Origin: Nageia nagi
Lineage: Eukaryota > Pinophyta
DNA length: 64,000 bases
Reading direction: 5' to 3'
Assembly (NCBI GenBank): GCA_050084985.1
Contig: JBITNC010000001.1
Span: forward strand, 204,786,001 to 204,850,000
Shown: piece by piece, positions 22,938 to 33,583 of the stretch
How positions within the stretch are numbered: the first letter of the stretch is position 1
Layout of the letters: each line of letters begins with the position of its first letter
Notes under the pieces: generated by a model
Seen by the model: the letters and a program-made list of their open reading frames with translations, nothing else
What the model was told of the DNA's origin: nothing
Databases searched by the model: none
Made by a program: the position numbers and the translations under genes

Positions 22938-23330
22938 ATTGTATTTTTATGGATCAAAATGTACTTATGGGGTAGGTACAAGTATTTTTCTAGTGTCATC
23001 TTCCAACGAGGTAATCCCTATGGCATATAAACTTGGCTTTGATTGCACTAACAATATGAAAAAATATGAAGCTCTAATTTTGAGTTTGAAAGAAGTTGTG
23101 GCTTTGAAAATAAAAGATTTGAAAATATGTGGTGATTCACAACTTGTTGTAAATCAAGTCAATGATACATATAATACAAAATATGAGAAGTTAAAACCAT
23201 ACAATATAGTGGTTACTTAATTGCTTGATAAGTTTGAAAGGTACAATACTCAAAATATTCGAAGGACTAACAATAGGTATGTAGATGCAATGTCAAGTAG
23301 AGCTTCATTAACACCAATTGAGATAAAAGA
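22938..23330 (+). pseudogene. Additional (archaeal-type) RNase H of Tat1, degenerate
   Basis: The segment has FYGSKCTYGVG, where the family has FDGS: the first catalytic Asp is now Tyr. It goes on with LGFDCTNNMKKYEALILSLK, with the catalytic Glu kept in KYEAL, and KICGDSQLVVNQVND, with the Asp kept in GDSQLV. The tail NNRYVDAMSSRAS matches the usual ...NRxADALAxLAS. The reading frame is open from 22939 to 23220 and then has a stop. The domain trims RNA during reverse transcription and is a hallmark of plant Tat elements. Confidence 0.88.
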
Positions 23331-23519
23331 TGAAGAAACTATCCTCAAGATTAGAAAGCCTTGTACACCTTCTTACCTTGATAAACTAGAATAAGTACAT
23401 ACATGCCTTCTTTCTCTAGAATGTGATCCTCAACAATGGTATGTTGATATTTACAATTATTTGAAAGATCAAACAATTATATAGAATTATGATAGAAATG
23501 AAAGAGTTAGACTAAAGAG

Positions 23520-24360
23520 GATAGCTATCAAGTATGTGATTATTGGTGAATTTTTGTATAAAAGGTCATTTGATGAAACTCTTTTGAGATATCTAACACA
23601 ACCTGAAAAAATAACAACACTAGAACAAGCACATGATGGGTTGTGTAGAGGTCACTTCTTTGCAAAAGCATTGCACACCAAGCTTTTACAAATTGGTTAC
23701 TATTGGCATATAATAGAGGAGGATTGAAAAAATCATGATAAGAATTGTTTGCAATGTAAAAAGCATACAAATTTAGAAAAATAACCAACTCAAAAATTGA
23801 ACTCCATACTTTCACCATGGTTATTTGCAACTTAAGGCATAGACTTGATAATGATTATTAATCCACATTCAAGGGAAGGTCACAAATTCATCATCACAAA
23901 TACAAAGTTTATTATAAAGTGGGTTGAAGCTCTTCTAATGAAATCAGTAATACAAGATAAATTCATTTCTTTTTTGGTTGAAAACATCATCACAAGGTTT
24001 AGAGTACCACAAAGATTGATCATGGATAATGGGCCAAATTTCAAAGGTAAGGACATGAGATCCTTTTGTAAAAAAGTTTCATATTACTCAAACATTTTAC
24101 TTAGTATATTATCTTCAAGGGAATTTGGTAAGAAAATCAAACCAAAAGAGGTAAAAATAAGAGACTTGGTTTTGAAAGAGAATATTAATAAAACAATCAT
24201 GAATGATGAAGTGAAAGGAAAGTTTGAACCAAATTGGTTAGGCACATTTTTTGTCATTGGAGAAATAGGATCAAGAGCTTATAGGTTATCATCATGGATG
24301 GAAAAGAACCAAAAAATTTCAATGCCATGCATCTTAAACATTTTTTTGCATAAGATATAG
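23520..24360 (+). pseudogene. Tat1 integrase, internally deleted
   Basis: The HHCC zinc-binding region appears as AHDGLCRGHFFAKALHTKLL and, after a stop, NCLQCKKH. The catalytic core follows with GIDLI, WVEALLMKS and PQRLIMDNGPNFKGKDMRSF, which keeps the second Asp. The sequence then jumps from the middle of the core directly to the C-terminal domain (KVKIRDLVLKEN... then FEPNWLGTFFV), so the third catalytic residue region is deleted. In-frame stops are also present. It ends at the stop at 24358-24360. Confidence 0.85.
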
Positions 24361-24530
24361 CTCTGTACCTTGTAAAACTATGAATATCTTACATAAGGTA
24401 CATGTAATTTATATTATATTTTTATTTATGTAATTTTTTTTTGGCTATTACAACACTTTAATAGTTTTCATTATTGTCTATATGTTATTATTAGAGTAAA
24501 AAAAGAGAAAAACAAAAAAGATAGTATAGT

Positions 24531-24877
24531 GTCTGCAAACCATGGACATAAAAATGCTAGGTTGTTGATGGTCATTGATATAGCTACTAAGAGTTCACTC
24601 ACTTAAAAGTTAAATTGATTATGCAACCATGAGCAAGATGTTGACATTAATTCATTCTCAATGGATGATTCAACTTGTTATGCATCCACAAGGTTTTTCT
24701 TTGAGCCATAAAAAACATAATGTCTCAGGTTCATAGACATAAAACATATTACCATTAATAGCCATCGGTACGACCAATGAGAGTTCACTCACTTAAAATA
24801 CAAATTGGTGATGCAACCATAAGCAAATTTCTGACATTGACTCATCATCAATGGACAATGCAACTCACTTTGTATCC
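24531..24877 (+). repeat. Tandem duplication of ~190 bp in the Tat1 3' untranslated region
   Basis: Two diverged copies, 24531-24687 and 24722-24877. Both contain GAGTTCACTCACTTAAAA, GATGCAACCAT or the close form TATGCAACCAT, and a CAATGGA block near the end. Tandem repeats between integrase and the 3' LTR are common in Tat/Ogre elements. The rest of 24361-25325 shows nothing further. Confidence 0.75.
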
Positions 24878-25325
24878 AAAATATTTTCATACAAGGTATA
24901 TCTAACACTTTTTGTAGGTAACTACATCAAAAGAAGGAAAATAAATGAAGCAAAATTCATGCTATTAATGATGTTTCAATATTTACATTGTTTTAGTAGC
25001 ATTCATATCAAATAATTGAGAGATGAAATCAAGGGACCACTTTTGTATCAAAGCATGGACATCAGAACATCAAACTCTAGAGTATAAAAAATAAAGTAGT
25101 GAAATTCATGGTTGGATAGTACAAGGGAAAAAAAGATATAATTTTTTAGGTTTTGTCTTCGCTATACCACTCAAGGAAATTTCCTAAGGAAACCAATTCA
25201 AAATGGGGAAGCAAATGACCCTCATCATCAAATGGTAGTGCTGGATAAAGAGTTCAAACATTTCAAAAAGTTTCTTGTATTCTTCTTCTTTGGATATGTA
25301 ATCTCATTTCTTCAATCACACCTCC

Positions 25326-25339
25326 AAAGAGAGACAAAA
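25326..25339 (+). other. Polypurine tract of Tat1
   Basis: AAAGAGAGACAAAA lies immediately before the LTR start TGTAGATG. It is purine apart from one C. Confidence 0.7.
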
Positions 25340-25957
25340 TGTAGATGTCTAAAATTAAATTTTTTTTGTATTAAATAATTTATTTTATAGAATCAAGGAA
25401 TATTCACTGTAAAAAAGGTCAAAATATACCCAAGGCAATGTAATCAATGTTATGGACCATTGTATAATGTAAGAGCTATAAAATATCAAGAAAGACACCA
25501 TAAACAATGTAACATGCAATGATCCCAAGAATCAAAGAGGATCAAAACATTATTATAAAAGAATATCAAAAGAAACATAATCTCTCATGAGTAGATAGCC
25601 AAAGAGAAATATTATAATAAGCAATCTGATCATCAAAGGTGTTTTGTAACACCACCTATTATTAGATTTGCTACACTCTTCATCTTATTTTGTGTATTTC
25701 AATTTCTACTTATGGATCTATATATTTTGGGTTGTTAACGACATGCTTCTCCAATGATATTAATGATGTTCATTTCTCTTGGTATGTTATTGAAATTGAT
25801 GTATGATTCCTATTATTTCATATAGATGCGAATTTGACAAAGAAATCTTATTTATCATGTTTGTAAAGATGTCATATTTATGATATATGCTTCAATATTA
25901 CATTGTAGAAAAATAGTGCTTTGATTTATTATTTATGCATTATTTTTTAGTCTATCA
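25340..25957 (+). repeat. 3' LTR of Tat1
   Basis: About 618 bp from TGTAGATGTC to ...TCTATCA, homologous over its length to 59473-60103. A TATAAAA box at 25554-25560 is conserved as TATAAAATA at 59687 in the other copy. The sequence that follows (25958 on) is the interrupted 3' LTR of chromovirus A. Confidence 0.8.
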
Positions 25958-28900
25958 TAATATCGAAATGCTTCAACATGATTCATTTACGATTCATCTC
26001 AAATAGTAAGTTAAAAAAAATACCCATTACAAATAATAAATAGACCCTATAAAAACACCAATGAATAATTATTAAGAATGATAATGAAATCTTCATTCAC
26101 TCCCATATATGCCTTCTATTCATCACTTATCATTTGTATATTAAATTTATAATCTTGAATTATAAATTAATTAAATATATGCTTGGTCATAAAATAGTTT
26201 ATTATTTAGAAAAATCATAAATTCCATCTATAAGGTTTTTGCAATGGTGCTTGAGCTATTATGAAGTCCCAAATTTATTATAATAATCAAATTAATTTTT
26301 AATCCCCTTTATCACCAAATAGATGTAATTATCTCTTGATTATTTCCATTAATCTTTCTGAAATATAATTGAGTTTATTTTCATGGTATAAAGAGGCTTA
26401 TGAGAAGCATACATACATCATGATTAAACTATTATTGTTACATATATTTCAAGATATCCCAAGTTTTCAATGCCCAATGCAAGGTGCACTTGGAGATGGC
26501 ATGTCCATAAAGAATTTCATATATTTTTTATTATTGTGTGAACTTAGGGTGATGATATGATTTACTAATCCTTTAAACCTACACCATAATCTCCCTTTCT
26601 AAATGATTTCAAACCTATAGTAATCCACTTTGAAGAGCTTTCATATTTTGGACAACACCAAGTTACAAGTGAACATTGTGGGTGTCATTAATGGGTTTCT
26701 TTTTATTTTTGACAAGAGGAGTGAATCCATATGGTAGGAAAACTAGTCCATAATCGATCTCTATGAGAAGATATTGTACATAAGCAAGAATTTGATCCAA
26801 TCAGGTCCATAAATAGACTTGTATCTAGTTACCTTAGTTTTCAGTAATAGAGAAGGAAATCTAACATATCCTAGTCATAATATAAATGATCTAGGAGGAA
26901 TAAATGCTTATACACAACTCAAAATATAATTTTATTCTTTTTATGATGATGCAAAATGAATTACTTTGATAATGTAGTAATGTAATTTGCAATCAAAAAG
27001 AATTTAGGGGAAACTTTGGGATGACTTCCATAATCAAATAAGTTTGGATTCTAGTTAAACCAACCCTTAGAGATTTAGATTAACTAAGTTAATCCAAAAC
27101 CCATCCATTTTTAGGTATGCAAGCTAATTTCATAGAAAGGATTTCCAACAGAGGTATCTTGAATAACACATCTAGGAATCTTGACCCTGCTATCAGATAG
27201 GGAAATATATACTATCCACAATAATGAATTTAGAGAGATATAGTGAGTAAAATGACCATGATTGACTAATGTGAAGATAGAAGCTAGGTTCTTGGAAAGG
27301 AACTTACAACTTAGAACACCCACATAAAGGATCCAACATTTTACACCTAAATCTAAATAAAATTAATGGAACCATAATATGATTTCATTCTTGGGCCTTT
27401 AGGATGGCTTAGGTATAACCAAGCATGACATAAGGATGGTTTATTAGCTTTGGGTATAACTCTATTCACCCATGTCATAAAATGCTACACCCATGAATAT
27501 AACTTCAAACAATAAATTTTTGAAATAATATTTCCAACCCTTTATGTAGACACCTCCATAGGTATATGGACAAAATGTACAATGAATTCACATGCATTAC
27601 TATAATTTTTAAATAAACAATTCCACTTATATTCAAAATTCATGAATAAAATTTGTAACTTAGACTAAACATTTTAGCAATAGTGGCTAAAATATGACAA
27701 GACCACCTGGATTTGAGAATGAGCAATAAGAAGAGAGGGAATCCTTCTTTACAGATTTCATAGCCAATATTTTGGGAAGTGATGTGAATTCAGCTATAAC
27801 AGGAAAACAGAAATTGAAATCCAGTCACAGAACATACAGAAGAAATCCAGACCAAAAATACTCTTCTTATTCCTGAATCCACATACTCTCCAAGAGAATA
27901 CAATGCCCTTTAAATAGCCACAAAAAAAACAAAAAACCAAAATGATTCAGATTGTGCCCAAAATTTGCATGCGCATCCCTCTTACACTAATTAAGCAGTA
28001 TCTAAAATATCCACCCTTAACTAGAAGAAAAACAAGAGTTACTAAAGGCGCAACATGCAAAAAAAGCCTAAAAATCAGGAGTGCTCTTAAAAAAGCCTAT
28101 TTTTCAGGCCTTAGACGGATGAATCAGGCCTTAAAAATATCATTTTTTGGGTATGGCAGTTCTAGTGAATTGCCATAACTGGAATTTCATCACGAAGCCA
28201 CAGTTTAAATTTCGAAGCAAAACGACCTCCGGATCAAAAGTTACGGCCCCGGCAACGCATGCATCAGGAAGAGAGGGGATAAGTGCCTTTTTATAAAAGT
28301 TCCTTAGGTATTTATAGAAAAATAATTGTATAACCCTTCCAAATATTTTACTATTTGGCCACCTCAAACATTTTGCTCATGGGGGACATGGAGGATTTTA
28401 TTTTATGGTGGGATTTAACCAATTTTGTTTGTAAGTCACAAGTTATATATAGTCCCACAAATTATTTTGCACATCTCATTCGAAATATCAAAATATATGG
28501 AGATAGTTCCTCAATTATTTTACACACCTCATGTAAAATACCAAAATGTATATGAATAGTTCAATTATTTTTGCACACCTAATTCAAAATACCAAAGTGT
28601 ATGGGGAGGGAGAATATTTAGGTTTTAGAGTAGGCTAATAATTTTTTCCACTTAATCCCTTGATAAATTTAGTTTCACCCAACCCTAGAAAATTATTGCA
28701 TGTAAAAATAAATTCTTTAGTAAAAATTTAAATTTAGATATCTATAATATTCTTTTGTAATATTTAAAAATAGTTAATTAATTTTTTAATGTAATTAGAA
28801 ATGCACATTAAATATTTTAGAACATAGTTTTACATACAGAGATTGCCTGTCTTGCAAGGTACATTATTTAGTTCATACAAAAACATCATACACATCACAA

Positions 28901-29229
28901 GGATCATGTCTCATGCATAATAATGCAACTATATGATTTACGAAGGTCCTTGTGGGTTGTCAACGAATCAACACTAATAATTTCCTAAATCTTACCAATT
29001 CATTCCCATAACTAACTCATCTTTGGTTCCCTAAGGTTTCCAATCTAACTCCTGCATTGAGTCAACCTGTAACCTATGTCACAACAATCTTGGAGCCAAC
29101 ATCAAATCGATATAATTATTGTATATAACCATTCATTGTTAGTCATCTCATAACATAAAGCATCTCAATCACATTCAAATTCTTGAAAAAATTGAAGTCA
29201 TAATAAGTGCAATTAGGTGAGTCGTTACA
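25958..29229 (-). repeat. 3' LTR of chromovirus A, truncated and with an insertion
   Basis: It is homologous to 36010-38807 of the 5' LTR. On the minus strand it begins TGTAACGACTCACC at 29229 and stops being recognisable at 25958, next to Tat1. It therefore lacks the last ~2.4 kb of the LTR. A 487-bp insertion (27780-28266) is absent from the other copy. A TATAAATA box lies at 28316-28309 (minus strand). Between about 26340 and 27560 it has lost nearly all CpG dinucleotides that the 5' LTR still has. Confidence 0.85.
27780..28266 (-). mobile_element. 487-bp solo LTR inserted in the 3' LTR of chromovirus A
   Basis: The insert has inverted ends TGATG...CATCA and is flanked by the 5-bp direct repeat GGAAG (27775-27779 and 28267-28271). 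The homologous site in the 5' LTR of A (near 37840) has a single GGAAG and no insert, so this is a clean filled/empty-site pair. TG...CA ends, a 5-bp duplication and no coding capacity indicate a solo LTR. On the minus strand a TATTTAAAG motif near 27910 could be its TATA box, which favours minus orientation, but orientation is uncertain. Its CpG content is higher than that of the LTR around it, so it is younger. No full-length relative lies in this window. Confidence 0.82.
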
Positions 29230-29234
29230 TATTA

Positions 29235-29242
29235 CTCCCCTT
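29235..29242 (-). other. Probable polypurine tract of chromovirus A
   Basis: Minus strand AAGGGGAG, then TAATA and the 3' LTR start TGTAACG. The 5-base gap to the LTR is unusual and may reflect mutation. Confidence 0.6.
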
Positions 29243-29329
29243 AAGAAGGAACATAGTCCCCTATGTTCTTAAATACAAATAATAGAGTTCATTTATGTTT
29301 ACATAATTACTCAAACAAATAATAATATT

Positions 29330-30670
29330 ATTTTTTCATGATAAATACATATTCCCAAGTGGAAGAAGATTCAAAGTACTTTTCCCATTGAACTAAACAT
29401 TCATTTATCTCTCGAATTCTTAATTTTCTATTCCTAAAAGCTAGGATTTTAACAAGGAGAACTTCAATAGCTTGAGGGTCTGACATTTGCAAGTCATAAA
29501 AATCTAACATATGAGAAGGGCCAACAAATATACTTTCTCAACAATGAGATATGAAATACATCATGCATTTTTGATAAACTTGGTGGCAAGGCAAGTTTGT
29601 AGGCAACTGGACTCTTCTTTTCAATTATTTCAAAAGGACCAACAAACCAAGGATCTAATTTGGTATACTTTATGGAACTTTTCATGGGTCAAACTCGTAA
29701 GAATACTTTATCACCCATAAAAAGTTCTTGAGGAGTTCTCTAAAGATCAACATAACTCTTTGGATGATCGATAACTTCATTGAGATTTCATCATATGGAC
29801 TTGAATTGCTCCTCCATTTACTTTAACATTTAAGGTTGGATCATCACCTAATCCTCTTCATTGTCCCAAGATAAAGGAGTTTTGCATCTCCTTCCATAAA
29901 GAGCTTCAAATGGTGCCATTCCCAAAGATGAATGGTATCCATTATTATAGGTAAACTTAAATAAATATAGGTAGTCCTTCCATTTAGTTGTTTATTCCAT
30001 GCAGTACATTTTGAGCATATCCTTAAGAAATTTATTCACATGTTCAATCTATCCATCTGTATCTAGATGATATATTGAAATCATATTTAATTTTATTCCT
30101 AATATCTTATGTAATGATTACCAAAAGATGGAGGTGAACTTTGATTCTCTATTTGAGATGATCACCTTTGGAAATCCATGCAATCTGAAGATCTCATGTG
30201 CAAATTTATTTTCCATAGGAGGGGTATCATAAATGGTATTACTAGGTATAAAATATGTTACCTTGGTCAATCTATCAACCACTACCAAAATTGAGTCATG
30301 ATGGAACTTAGTTTTTGGCAAAATAACAATAAAATCCATCAAAATTACTTATCATTTCTGCATGGGAACATCATATGGATATAAATATCCACCTAGATGC
30401 TAATGCTTTATTTTTACCTTCTGACATTCAAGACATCTAGGCACAAATTTTGCTATATCTCTCTTCATACTATCCCAATACAGTTTCCATTTCAAATCTT
30501 CCCTCATTTTTGTACCTCCAGGATGTGTTGCATAAGGAGGTCGATGAGCTTCTTGCATGATCAAATTTTTTAAATCACCCTTCTCTAGAATAATCAATCT
30601 ATCCTTAAAATAAAGTACTCCATCTTTTTCAAAAAAATCTTGGAATGATGGGCTACCTTTCCTTATCAAT
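29330..30670 (-). pseudogene. Integrase with chromodomain, chromovirus A, degenerate
   Basis: Reading down from 30670: an HHCC zinc finger with HRPPYATHPGGTKMREDL and CLECQKVK; the catalytic core MDFIVILPKTK with the first Asp kept; then VIISNRESKFTS, where the family has VIISDR, so the second catalytic Asp is Asn. The Glu region TDG.IEHVNKFLKDM follows with a stop. The C-terminal domain has KYTKLDPWFVGPFEI and SKMHDVFHISLLRKY. A chromodomain closes the protein (LVKILAFRNRKLRIREINE, LVQWEKY, STWEYVFIM) at about 29510-29330. Chromodomains steer insertion towards marked heterochromatin. Stops and frame changes separate the parts. Confidence 0.9.
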
Positions 30671-30779
30671 TCTCGAATAGATTCACAATATGGATCTTCT
30701 TATTGTAGAACCTTTACTTAATTAAACAGATCAAATTGAATCCTTGTCATGGAATTGACATGTTGTCAATGAATTAGGG

Positions 30780-31990
30780 AATCTACCATCCTATTTTCTT
30801 TCCCTTTAATGTATTAAATACCAAAGTCATACTTTGCTAAGAACTCCATCCATTGCCTTTGCTTGGCATTTAAATCTAGCTGAGTGAATAAATACTTCAA
30901 ACTTTGATAGTCTATCTCAAGTTTGAAAGGTTTTCCTAAAAGATAGTGCCTCTACATCTTAAGTGCATGTACTACAACTACTAACTCAAGATCATGAGCT
31001 ATGTAATTCAACTCATGGGTTCTCAATTTCCTAGATTCATATGTTATTGATTTTCCATTTTGTGAAAAAACACCACCCAAACCTTCTAGTGAAGCATATA
31101 TGCATATTGAGAAATCACCATGTGGATAAGGGATGATGAGTACATGTACCATGGTAAGCTTTTCTTTCAGGATAGCAAATTTTTTCTCACATTTTTCCAT
31201 CCACTTGAAGACCTTATTCTTTTTTAAAGGTTAGTGATGGGATTGGCTATTTTTGAGAAGTCCTTGATAAACCTCTGATAATATCTAGCTAACCCCATAA
31301 AAATTCTTACCTCAATCACATTTGTGAGTGTAAGCAAACTTATTATTTCTTACACTTTATTGGGATTGACTAAGATTCTATTTGTAGAAATTATATGGCC
31401 TAAATACTGAATTTGTGAAACATAAAATTCACATTTTGATAATTTTCCATATAAGTGATTTTTTCTTAGTACTTCTAAAGCCATGCTCAAGTGATGGTTA
31501 TGCTTCTCCTTATTTCTTGAATATATGAGGATGTCATCAAAAATACCAATACAAACTTATCAAGATAATCTCAATACACACTATTAATCAAATTCATGAA
31601 AGTTACAGGGGCTTTAGTTAACCCAAAGGGTAGTACCACAAACTCATAATGTCCATACCTAATTTTGAAAGTTGTTTTATGAGTATCTAAACTCTTGATC
31701 CTCAATTGATGGTATCCCAATATTAAATCTATCTTAAAGAAGATAGTATCATCCTTAAGGTGATCAAATAAATCATCAATCCTAGGTAGTGGAAACCTAT
31801 TTTTGATGGTGACTTTGTTTACAATCCTATAATCAATGCACAACCTTAAGGTATCATCCTTTTTTACAAATAGCATTGGAGCACCCCATGGTGATACACT
31901 AGGTTTTATCAATCCCTTTTCTCAGAGATCCTACAATTGTACTTTCAACTCTTGCATTTAGATGGTATTAATTCTATATGGAGTTTTAGA
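30780..31990 (-). pseudogene. Reverse transcriptase and RNase H, chromovirus A, degenerate
   Basis: The polymerase begins near 31990 and has an open stretch at 31912-31571 with [56 protein letters not shown] and [12 protein letters not shown], all standard gypsy motifs. The catalytic F-DDILIYSRNKEKH is present but needs a one-base frame change just before it. RNase H follows at about 31230-30780 with ICIYASLEGLGGVFSQNGK (family DASxxGxGavL; the Asp is Tyr here), ITYESRKLRTHELNY and LFTQLDLNAKQRQWMEFLA. The native enzyme makes the DNA copy and degrades the RNA strand. Confidence 0.9.
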
Positions 31991-32469
31991 AATAGTCTTT
32001 CCTTTAGGTACTAAATCTATTAAGAAATCAATTTCTTATTTTGGGGGAAATCCTAGTAGGTCATTAGGGAATACATCTCTGTATCATTGTAGTAAAGGGT
32101 AATTGTTTAGTAGCTCTACATCCTCCTCATTTTATTCCACCTTTTTTACTTTGACTACATATATCATCTCCATTTTTCTTATGCTTCTTTTTACTTACAT
32201 GGTTGTGATCAAATAAGGCTCAAAAGGTCCTTGATCACTGTAGCCCCTATATCAGGTTTGAGACTCATTAGTGTATTCTACCCATATTTCTTCAAATTTA
32301 ATTAAGGCTTTTCAAGCCATTAACAAATTCATGCCCAAAATTATATCATAAGAGGCTAATGGAACCACACATAAATCCCAAATAGTATATCCCTTGGGTG
32401 ATTCTATTTTAACATCCTTTATTTGATAAGATAGTTCTTTCTAGATCCAAACTCCACTTGCCATCTATT

Positions 32470-33570
32470 TGTCAAAAATTATGGTGCCTTAGGCATGTAT
32501 TTTACTAAAGAATTTGAAATAAAACTATCTATAGCATTATAATCTATCAAAACCTTAAATATCCTCTAGTTTGTGTTGATTTGGTAGCTACAAAGATACA
32601 ATGCTTTTTAGGTTGATCTATCTTCAAAGAGCATTGATTTGCATAATGAGCTCCACTTCGATTCCAACATCCATATCTATGATTTTTTTTCTATTCTAAA
32701 AACTTATCCTTGGGTACAATCTGATTAGCTCTTTTGTCTAAAAATCCTTGATTATGATTCCTAATACTTATGAATCCTTATTGTAGAGTATAGTATTCTT
32801 CATACTTCCTATTGTAATAGATTTATGGAATGAATATTTTATGAAAGGCTACAAAAAAGTTTGACCACTTAAGATACTGAATCCCATGCTTAATCTTATA
32901 AGCATTCCATCATTCTAGTGCAGTGTCCTAAAAATCATAGGTATCCCACATAGTCTTGGTTTCTACAGATAAGTTCTTCATAGAGAAGTACATCTCTACT
33001 TATTCTAACCATACCTCACCTTGCTCACCATCTTATTTACCATTAAAATTTGAGATATGGGCTTTCTTAAGATTTGAAGGAAGTTCTTGTGAAATTCTTA
33101 CCTAAATTTGGTCATTTGTCCTTTTAAGCCTTGCTTTTTCTAGAATAGGTTCTTCTTATGGAAGTATGACCTATTGATTTAGTGGATAGTTTATAATCTC
33201 CTATTGTTTTGCCACCTATTCTTGTAACTTTCTGATGGCTACTTCACCCTCATTATTCCTAGTGGAACTACTTGCAAAACTCTCAGTTTCATTGTTATTA
33301 GATGCTAGTTTATTAACATTCCTCATGTTTCTATTCCTTACATTCAGACCTTTAATATTCCTTCTATTTTCCCTAACATTAACATTCATAGGGGGACCAT
33401 TCCTTGCACCTTGTTTTAGGTTGCTAGAAGCTCTAGTTATGTGTATTGGGAGTGCCATAATATGAGTCCATAAAATGGTGTTGTCATTAGGCTCAAGCAT
33501 ACTCATCTCAATGGCCTAAACTCTTACAACAAAAAAGTCATAGACCGTAGGCCCAAGAGTTTGAACTTGA
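32470..33570 (-). pseudogene. Gag, zinc knuckle and protease, chromovirus A, degenerate
   Basis: An open stretch at 33506-33216 encodes an N-terminal part rich in Asn and Arg. Further on, broken frames contain EVWLE, EMYFSMKN and WDTYDF, consistent with a gypsy Gag core. A zinc knuckle CWNRSGAHYANQC lies at 32669-32631 and has Arg in place of the second Cys. The protease region near 32550 reads VLIDYNAIDSFIS; the family motif is D-S/T-G-A, so the active site is degraded. The Gag start is not certain. The primer site is at 33572-33583, just before it. Confidence 0.78.
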
Positions 33571-33571
33571 T

Positions 33572-33583
33572 GCTCTGATACCA
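33572..33583 (-). other. Primer-binding site of chromovirus A, tRNA-iMet
   Basis: Minus strand TGGTATCAGAGC, a perfect match to the plant initiator-Met primer site, one base after the end of the 5' LTR (...GCATTACA). It fixes the inner edge of the 5' LTR at 33585. Confidence 0.95.

Larger units (their letters stand above)
22591..25957 (+). mobile_element. Tat1: 5'-truncated Tat-like Ty3/gypsy element
   Basis: The remaining order is RNase H C-terminus, additional RNase H (aRNH), integrase, a 3' untranslated region with a tandem duplication, polypurine tract and 3' LTR. RNase H followed by aRNH and then integrase is the layout known for plant Tat/Ogre elements. The 5' LTR, gag, protease and reverse transcriptase are missing. 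Its 3' LTR ends inside the 3' LTR of chromovirus A, so Tat1 inserted into A, and a later deletion probably removed its 5' half together with the distal part of A's LTR. Its LTR belongs to the same family as the LTR at 59473-60103. Confidence 0.82.
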
